Below the pieces are notes generated by a model that was not told the origin of the DNA, did not search any database, and was given only the letters and a program-made list of their open reading frames with translations. A program made the position numbers and the translations under genes. Positions 56,260 through 64,000 of a DNA stretch of 64,000 nucleotides are shown here, piece by piece. Source of the DNA: Ceratodon purpureus (Eukaryota > Streptophyta > Bryopsida > Pseudoditrichales > Ditrichaceae). Numbering within the stretch: position 1 is the first letter of the stretch; every line of letters begins with the position of its first letter. The stretch lies in the NCBI GenBank assembly GCA_014871385.1, contig CM026426.1:54989375-55053374 (forward strand), given 5' to 3'.

Positions 56260-58140
56260 AAGAAAATGAGCGCCTACAAGAAGAGAGTGAGCGCCTACAA
56301 CAGAGGGCCAACTTTGAGAAAGACACGCCTATGGAGATGCGACGTAACGCTTGCTGGCTTAGAGGGATTTATGAGTTGAATTCTCGTACGGGGGGGGGGG
56401 GGGGGTGCAAAACATAGAGTGAAGCTCATTAGAAGAGTGTTGCATCCACATCTTGTGGATGCTGTCAACGAGAACAACCGGGTTGAGCATGGAACCCAGC
56501 GACTTCATGGGGATAAAGCCTCCCAAACAAGAACTTCTATAGCGTTAGCAAAGATACTATCTAGGCATGAAGGTCTAACCCTCGCAACTCAATCATCTAT
56601 GGAGCATGTTAAGACAAAGATTGCTAGCAATGTCCTCAAATCAATTGGAAAAAGTGTAGGACCGGGAGAAATTCTTGCTGCCTGCGACCAAGCAAGGGTG
56701 TCCTGTCAAGGCTATGGTTCTATTTACCAAGCCATGAAGGATCTAGTTCTTGCTTTGACCAAGGATATGAAAGCCAACATACTACCAAGCCCCTACCATG
56801 TGAGATTGCTTCGCCAGGAGCTGAATGCAAACTTGCCACAGTTTATTGGCCAGAACTAGTACGCTAAAGGAGAAATGGAGCTGCCAACAATGTAAAAGAA
56901 AACCAAGAAATCCAAGGAGTTGTGAAAAGAGGTAGTCTTGGATGAAAAGAATTCATTATTCACTGATCTTGAGGTGGTCCTGTAAAGCATGGTCATCTTT
57001 TATGGCATCACGGAATCATGTATGGATCCTCTTCCGATCATGTTAGTGCCTCATTGATTGTCAGTTTGGTGTCAGGAGAGGCATTGAGCGCGGACAACAA
57101 ATAAAGCTATTATTTATTGCATTAGATAGTCATTCTCACTTTCAAAATTTTTGCAGAGTTGGAAGGGGCTTTGCTGATCTTTGTCCTCAAATTGGACGAG
57201 GCAGAGATTGTGAATGGAAAAAGATTTGAACGTGTCAGCATCACTTTGATGAATAGGACATTTGACGTTGACATTCAGATGGACCACGAGAGGTACTTCT
57301 TAGTACACTCCGAGCAAGAAATTTGGCCAGTTGCCCCGTTCCGGTTTGAGAATGACTCCTACGATGTTTTGTCGTGGATATTTAAAAAAAGAACTTCCCA
57401 GCTGTGATTGCAGCAGAATCAAATGGCCAGAGACTACAAGTCCCTTGAGTTGGTGAAATCTATTTGGAATGGCACCTTGCAGCAGACATGAAGACAATTA
57501 AGTGCATGTATGGGCTTCAGTTTGGGCCTGCATGTGTAATGAACTGCATGTACTGTGACCAAAAGAGGATTATGCCCATAGTGGGGACATCAAGTCAGGC
57601 AAATGTTGCCATCAAAAGTGGTGGTAAAGCAAATTGGGTAGGATGACTATTTTCGAGCAGCGTACCAGGAAGAACCTTGTGACATGATAGCATCTACTAG
57701 GTGGAGGCCTCTCCTACCAATTCTTTTGTCTAGAGTGCACATTTGTACACTACATGCACAGGTTCGATTGACAGAGAAGATTGTGTACATGCATATCATA
57801 TATGTTTAGAACATACAAGATCAAAGACTTAAGGCTATTGCAATTGAACACATGAAGAAGTTGTTGTTAGCAATTGGGGCGCATGGTGGAAATGTGGAGA
57901 TTAGGAGGGATCCGAAGCTGAGTGGCAACACAAGAAACGTGCCACAGAAACCATCTCTTAGTGGTGTTAATGCCAACAGACTTTTTAGGCCAAGCGTTTG
58001 GTCTGGCAATGATAAGGCCTGGAAAGATATTTGTCAAGCCGAGAATAATAATACCGGTAGTGGACCTGTTAACTGGGATCTTGGGATGGAGGTTAGAGCA
58101 AAGGGGAAACTGGTGGAGATGCTAAGTCAAGGTAGCTAGG
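56260..58140 (+). pseudogene. Family X transposase-like gene, 3' half
   Basis: Continues copy C. A coiled-coil remnant with a short duplication (GAGAGTGAGCGCCTACAA) is followed by the conserved domain (56,419-56,859: HLVDAVNENNRVEHGTQRLH, KILSRHEGLTLATQSS, LRQELNANLPQFIGQ). An intron lies at about 57,018-57,156. The exon with LKLDEAEIVNGKRFERVSIT follows, then WHLAADMKTIKCMYGLQFGP, MNCMYCDQKR and RVHICTLHAQVRLTEKIVYM. It ends with PSLSGVNANRLFRPSVWSGN and AKGKLVEMLSQGS. Stops include TAG at 57,807-57,809 (Trp in copy A) and several TAA/TGA. A G15 tract near 56,391 adds a probable frameshift. It is the more complete copy at the 3' end. Confidence 0.7.
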
Positions 58141-58782
58141 GAAGAAGGAGAGGGCTCGGTCTTAAAAGAGGTACAGCGGTGGGCCTGTAGCCGTGGACGT
58201 CTTGGTTGCAGGAGGGTCGTTTGATTAGTCTTTGGCGGCTGAGTTCACAGAGGCAGGACGTCAACCGCTAGGGTTCAGAGTCATAGAGAGCAGAGAAACA
58301 CATCATTAGTCTTGGTAGTCTTTGTGAGTATCCGAGAGAAAGAGCAGGGGTGGGGTTAGAGAGTCTTAGGAAATGCTGAACTTGCGAGAGAGAGAGGGTC
58401 TGAATACTTCAGGTTACAGCTATGGCGGCAAAGGAGCAGACGTTAGGCACAATCATAAGCAAGGCGATATAATAGAAAGATAGTATAATATTGAGAGTCT
58501 GGGCCGAAGCAACCAAGGTTACAAAAGAGGAGCCGCTTGTGAGCTTGTCCAGCGTTCCATACTAATCCTAGGACGACACTGCTCTAACAAAACTATGAAG
58601 GGTCGTTTTCTATCCTGCTTGTTTACTGCTTTATACTATTATGCTGTCTTTGGAACTAGGAGTTCTCCTTGGTCGTCTGGGTCACCAACCGCCCTAACTT
58701 CGAGTTTCCAGCTGATTCTTCGGGGTAACATTTCGCCCTCCCTTGGAGAGTGCAATCCGTCCGCGGATTGCTGGAAGTCCTT
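58141..58782. other. Spacer 3' of X element
   Basis: No gene recognised. The right end of X should lie here, but no inverted repeat to 37.4 kb was found. Confidence 0.3.
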
Positions 58783-59254
58783 CTAGGTTTTAGTGCGTCG
58801 GTGTGCAGGCCGTCTGTCGGGGCGGGTGGCCTCGCGAGGAAGTTGCGCGTGATGTCTTAGAGGGGCCTGGTCGCCATAGAGGGTAGCTATTGCTGCAGCC
58901 ACACCACGGTGGATAAGATTGTGTGTGGATCGAGAGGTAGTGGAGTGTTGATACACATCATACACTGTCTTACCTAACAGTTTATTACATGCAGGGCATT
59001 GAACTTGGTCGGCTTCCGGATCTGCGTATCGATTAGCCAAATCTGGGTTTGCTTGAAAGTATTGCTTAACTTGGACTATGGCTGTCTGTAGGTCGTCTTC
59101 GGCGTCATTGTCATCATTGGCTCAAACCTCTAAGTTATATTCCTCTTCTAATTTTTTAAGCGCATCTTTGTGAAATTTAATGGGCTTAGGTCGGGAATTT
59201 ACCGATGGGAGGGGCTGACTTGGGGCTTCAGCTATGACGGCAACATGGTGCGGG
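58783..59254 (-). pseudogene. Truncated gene with a C2H2-like zinc-finger motif
   Basis: On the minus strand the reading begins at the CACTA junction (..VAVIAEAPSQPLPSVNSRPK) and continues KPIKFHKDALKKLEEEYNLE V(TGA)ANDDNDAEDDLQ. A finger-like unit follows (VQCPACNKLLGKTVYDVYQH, then TSRSTHNLIHRGVAAAIATL), somewhat like the zf-XS type. Its 5' part is cut off by the CACTA element starting at 59,255, and it has one in-frame TGA. It may be a host gene exon or part of another repeat family. Confidence 0.45.
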
Positions 59255-62200
59255 CACTAGTAGAAAATCGAGAAATTAGGACTCTGGAAAGGACTACGTT
59301 CTGTGTCGCTTCGGACTCCCTGCTTACAAAAACGTCGTAGAATATTCCTGTCCATATGGACTTGTCATTAACTTGCAAGCGTCGGTACGGGCTGATTTTG
59401 CCGCGAAGGTTTTCACTTTTGCGAGGGTCTTGGTCGTTCCGACATGAAACTACGCTGTACATACGACAATCTTCGTAAACCGCACTGGGAACCTTGGGAA
59501 TTCGGCATTTCTTGCGTCGCAAACATGACCGGCTCGCGAACATCTTGCCATTCCATGGATTCGAACTCGAATCCACGGATCCGCGTCTCAGCACTGCATG
59601 TCCGAGCCGTGCTTTTCGTCATCTCCGTGACGTTGTTTTCCCACGTGTCTCACTGCTGTTCACCTAGGAGTTCGTACCACTATTTGTCGTCAATGTCGTC
59701 AGCGTCTCGTACACTGACAAGTGTGTAGTTCACGATTAATCGATTCAGTTTTGTGGAATGTAGATAATTCACATATTTATAAACAAATTAAATGTATGCT
59801 TAAAAAATCGACACACGTCATTTTGCGCTGGGATACTCATGTTTAATAAAAAAAGTCAATGCAGGTTTACAATTATATTCATATATAAAATAGTGAAGCC
59901 TTCATACATAGTGCCCTCTGCAGATCTTCTTCGCCGTAAAAATACTATATATTACTGCGCATTTACGCTGGTTCCAGTCTGAACTATCGAACGCAAAGGA
60001 GCTTCCATATGAAGTGCTACATGAAATCACAGACACTCAGATAAATGAAACCAGCTACGATTTGCAATGCTGGGACGAAGTGAACTCCAACTCGTTCACT
60101 TAAAATAAACTTGAATCAACCAACTTAGAATGGTTATTAGATTCAACCAAAGTCTTCTAATCTGTGTACTCTGCGTTTCATAGAACAAACGAAAAATGTA
60201 TCCACCTACTATATAATTGAGGTCAGTCTAGTATACCACAGCACGCTTGATCCTCGTGCGTCCTCCAGGTTCAGTTGATCAGCATCCTCGACAGGAAACA
60301 TAAGTGGAATGTTCTTAAACACCTCCTCAAGATTTACCCGAACATAGTCCTCTGGTATTGGTCGAGTATGAAAAACACCGTGTCCTGGTAGACCACTCAC
60401 AGTTCCTGTCGCCACTCGGATATTTCTGTCGTTTTTGTCTCCCAAACATACCCTGTCTCCTACCCGAAACTGCAACACAAAGGGAGTAAACAGAAAATGT
60501 GTATTATTTCATTTAACGGATAAAATTACCACAGGCTTTACGCTTAGCTTATATTCATGTAAAGTGATTATGCAAGTGCACGCTGTGTTACAAAATTACC
60601 TTAGTTTTTTCGAAGTGTGTGGCTGGCCTTTCCTTCTCCAATGATTGTCGCACCTGTTTTACATGTTTCAGAAACTGTTAGGGTGATGTGCTGAATTTTA
60701 AAATGTCTAATTTACAGAGCAATAACATTGTACGTATTCATGTTAACCTCATGAAATCCACATATTCTACTTCACTCATACGTTATTAGTCCTCCGGTCC
60801 ACCACAAATTGAAGGAACACACGTATGCAGTATAGAACTGAAAACAGAAAAGTCTTAACTTGAACCATACGTAAAACAGAGGAGAGCTTTTACGGTAATA
60901 AAGAAGAGAACTACTGATATTGACGAAACCAAATGCTTCTCCTAGTCCAAAGGATAAAACATAATGATTCATCAGAACGCTATGAAGTATATCATTCCGG
61001 AACCCTAATGGTAACATAAATCCAGTATTCAAGCTTTGTTCCAGTACCTTTCTTTCGTGCAGAGAGGTCGACGCTTCTAACACCGTAGTATCAACCTGCA
61101 CATATGATACATATTTAGTCTACTGAAAACAAGTATGACCTCCACGGTTCAAAATCAATGAAAAAGCATAAGAAAAGACCACAGTCACTTTCAGATCATA
61201 GATGTGGATATGGTAAACATTTAATTAAGAGATGGATACATACTTCAAACCAGACATACCTAAAAAAACCCCTTACATAGGTCTACTGTTTCATATCTTT
61301 CGAAAAAATGACACAACACTTCATGAACGTACCAAACTAAGCGTCAGTACAAAACAGTCCCGTTTCTTCTTTTTCTACACGAAGTAAAGATAACAACTAC
61401 AAGTACCCACTACTGTACAACTGTTCGTATGAAAAGAAAAGCATGTTCTCATGAAAACATAGTTCCAGTAATTCTCATGGAACATCAAAGGGTATTCATA
61501 CCTCGACAACGCTCAACAAACTATGAGCAGTTCAACTTACCTTCTCTGCATTTGTTAATTCTCGCTGATCCTGGATTGCAGTTCGTGATTTCGTCGACTG
61601 TGTCTGTCGCAAGTCCAAATAAAATTGCGCGTATGTTAAAAATGAAACCATTCTGTGGTTCCCATATTATGAAAGCAAATAACATTAAATATTTTCCATC
61701 AATTAGACGTTAAACATAGTGAAGATGAGTTACGGCCTTAATACCCCGGTTAACCCCACAATTTCAGCGTGGATTATTTACATGCTGCATCGTCCATGAG
61801 TGTAAAGTTCATGTAGACATACATCCTTCAGCATGGAACAATCGTTGGGAGAAAAAATTTAATCAATGAACTGCATAATGTATTCGCTGTAAGTTCCACA
61901 GAATATCCACAGTTAAAATTTTTTCCATGAAAACTGCATTGAGAATTCTTTTTTAAAAACAAGTAACATATCAACAGGGGCTTTGGTTTACTATACAGTT
62001 TAGATTATATTCACCTAAGTTGAATTTTTGGTTGCGAACATAAAGGCTCACCTGCGACATTCGTCTCGCTGATGCAGAATAATGTTTATTTCCTTGAAAG
62101 TTTGGGAGATCTTCGTCACCTGATTGTTGACACATATCATCCCACCAGGTCTTGCTCTTTTTCTTATCTCATGAACCTGCATCAACGTCGGACATGCGTC

Positions 62201-64000
62201 GCTGTACATTCTCCGACGTCTCTCCTATTCCTTGAACGCGACATTTTTCAACAACTCCGTCTTTCCTTGTGTCGGTACCTGAAAAACTATTTAACACAGA
62301 CGTAATCATTTGTTGCAGATTCATGTTACTCTTCATAACATCGTCCAGTCTCTTGTTGTTCTCTTCCAGTCTCTTGTTTGTCTCGACTTGATTTCGTTCC
62401 ATTGTCGAGAGTCTCCACGTTTGTTGCTTCTCCATGCTCTGTAAAAAAAAACCAAAAAAAAATACAAAATCAATTAACACTGAATTCAAACAGAAAAAAT
62501 GGGTTGCTTCAAAAAAAAAAAGAAGATAAGAACAATAAAAGGGGTGTGATTGTTCCGAACAAAGGTTTCCGAATACAGGTCATTTGCATCTCAATCACAC
62601 AACCACCAAACGCTCATTACTGCAGTGTACATGCCGTGAGAATAGAGTGAACATCAGCATCAGATAACAACTTCTCCAAATATACAATATTCTGTGAATT
62701 CGAATTCTACAAAAGAATGTGTTAATACTAACATCAGGATTCAGTAGATGATCTGCAAACATGTATTCGGAAGTAGGACCGTACAGTAAAATCGTGTTTG
62801 GACAAATCAATAGGCATTACCGAACTAAGAGGATTTTCTTTAGTAGCCTGTAGGTCTTCAGCCCGGTCTGCAACACCTGGAGAAACAGAGCGATCCTTCC
62901 TCTACATAATAACATTTTCAAAATTAGTATGGAAATCGTACTTACAACTGGCAGGCACTATCACAGTAAACCAACAATTCTTAGAGAGTAAATATAATTA
63001 ATATTTCGGAGTCTCAAAAAACTCTAACGTATGAGATGTACAACCGAATCAACTCGTATGCATGATGTAACATCACAGATAACAAACTTACCAACAGTGC
63101 ATTTTTGCCTGCATAACCGTGTCTACCAACGCGCGGATTGTGGGCAACTTTTCGACGAGTCTCCGTCATTCTCTCCGATTTCTCTTTAGAAGAGGGTGAA
63201 TCCGAGTATTCCCTCAACGACTCCCACTGATGTTGTTTATATTTACCTGGTGCCTTGTTTTTTCCACCGTGCACCCTCTTCATACGTTCTCGGTCTCTAC
63301 GGAGCCAAGTTTTAATCATGGTATCGAACGACCTCTCTGTCACCTTATGGTCCAAGAATTCAAACTTCGCAAACAACGTTTCTCTTAACATCTTCCTTGA
63401 ACTCTCTAGCTGGTCCTCGTATTTGACGACACTCATGTCTAGCATACGAGGTGTCATATCCCGTACAAATTCCTGCCATTCCAAATGCCCCTTACACCCA
63501 GCATCAATCATACCGGAGGCTCGTACATGTACTGCGTAAGGCCTCAAACCCGCATCTTCACGTCGTATGGACTCATCCTCTATTTCCTTTTTTCTTGTCC
63601 TACAAATTCTTCGCTTCACAGAGTCTTCTTTAACGGAGGATGACTTTGATGGACCCCCAGTGCTGGCTTTCATGGAGTCTGCATTCGGAATCTCCCCAAA
63701 GTTTGTCCCGGGATTCTGTACAGGTGGTGGACATTGCCAACTTCCCGGGACCAGTCCCTGCTGGAAACCTGAATGCATGACAAACATACCTGAGTTTTGG
63801 TGATTATCAGGTACAGGAACCCACGCCCATCTCCCAGGTGTCTGGAATTCAACCGGCGTCGTCGGTGGATTCAACCCCTCAGCGTACCCTCTTCTAATGT
63901 TCGAAGCTGGAGGAACAGGAATCCCCTCATTGCAATGAGAACTTCTCCATCGACTGCATTGCCCTTCATCCTCAACGGTAGCGTTCGACTGTTTCTGTCT
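59255..64000 (-). mobile_element. CACTA (En/Spm) element, left end to beyond the window
   Basis: The end at 59,255 reads CACTAGTAGAAAATCGAGAA, a typical plant CACTA terminus. The following 0.9 kb (59,255-60,200) is non-coding, subterminal-type sequence with small palindromes (GGATTCGA AC TCGAATCC near 59,555-59,573). The multi-exon TNP1-like gene on the minus strand follows. The right end and the TNP2 transposase lie outside the window. Confidence 0.7.
60209..63874 (-). CDS. CACTA TNP1-like accessory protein (ORF2), multi-exon
   Basis: The 5' exon (63,874 or further upstream, to about 63,093) encodes a Pro-rich start, a basic patch (RRICRTRKKEIEDE), a helix-rich region (KFEFLDHKVTERSFDTMIKT) and HNPRVGRHGYAGKNALL, then GTAAGT. 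Small exons follow near 62.9-62.8 kb, 62,438-62,055 (coiled coil MEKQQTWRLSTMERNQVETN..NKRL; one in-frame TGA after VDAGS), 61.60-61.55, 61.10-61.05 and 60.65-60.60 kb. The last exon (60,472-60,209) holds FRVGDRVCLGDKNDRNIRVA and TGTVSGLPGH..DARGSSVLWY. This matches the C-terminal domain of plant TNP1/Transposase_23 proteins, which bind subterminal repeats. One stop suggests a recent loss or an unmodelled intron. Confidence 0.65.

Noticed and set aside
59550..59580. GGATTCGAACTCGAATCC resembling the T-arm end of a tRNA
   Set aside because: It is a simple 8-bp palindrome in a CACTA subterminal region; no acceptor, D or anticodon arms fit around it.

Overview
The window looks like a gene-poor, transposon-dense stretch of a land-plant nuclear genome. 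Introns carry GT-AG (one GC-AG) borders, and the only intact conserved host gene is a plant-type glucosamine inositolphosphorylceramide transferase (GINT1-like, minus strand, 30.0-33.3 kb). The relics of a lipid phosphate phosphatase, a P4-type ATPase and a TKL-type kinase are also plant-like. I lean towards a bryophyte because of the kinase type and the uncharacterised transposon families, but the species is not provable from sequence alone.

Layout. 1-1.2 kb: AT-rich, no gene. 1.2-4.5 kb (minus): a decayed DDE-like transposase gene of an unassigned family, called X here (copy A). 4.5-5.3 kb: GC-rich array of hairpin-forming repeats. 5.3-7.0 kb (minus): two unrecognised lysine-rich multi-exon ORFs. 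7.5-20.5 kb (plus): a Mutator-like (MULE) transposase gene, copy 1, split by about 9.2 kb of inserted DNA (11.14-20.37 kb), called Y here. Y carries a coiled-coil/RING-like gene, a SUVR-type pre-SET/SET histone methyltransferase gene and, convergently, a DDE-type transposase gene. 21.5-24.0 kb (plus): a broken CACTA TNP2 transposase. 24-30 kb: AT-rich DNA with two long (AT)n tracts in a 601-bp tandem duplication, a relict promoter and a hairpin MITE. 30.0-33.3 kb: GINT1. 33.3-37.3 kb: spacer, a small CACTA-ended element and an unrecognised minus-strand ORF pair.

37.4-58.1 kb is a nested structure. A second family-X element (plus) is cut in two by a 17,464-bp MULE (38,784-56,247) that has long terminal inverted repeats and a 12-bp direct repeat of the target on both sides. 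This MULE carries a broken MULE transposase (copy 2, 49.4-53.0 kb, with the same intron as copy 1). It also carries co-oriented fragments of a kinase, a lipid phosphate phosphatase and a P4-ATPase, and a 74-bp satellite in two opposite-facing blocks. 58.8-59.25 kb: a truncated zinc-finger-like gene, cut off where a CACTA element begins (TIR at 59,255). That element runs off the window and holds a multi-exon TNP1-like ORF (minus).

Most transposon genes are broken by in-frame stops, many of them TAG at positions where a paralogous copy has Gln. The most notable signal is insertion Y, in which a SUVR-like H3K9-methyltransferase module and a RING-like protein sit beside a transposase as apparent cargo.
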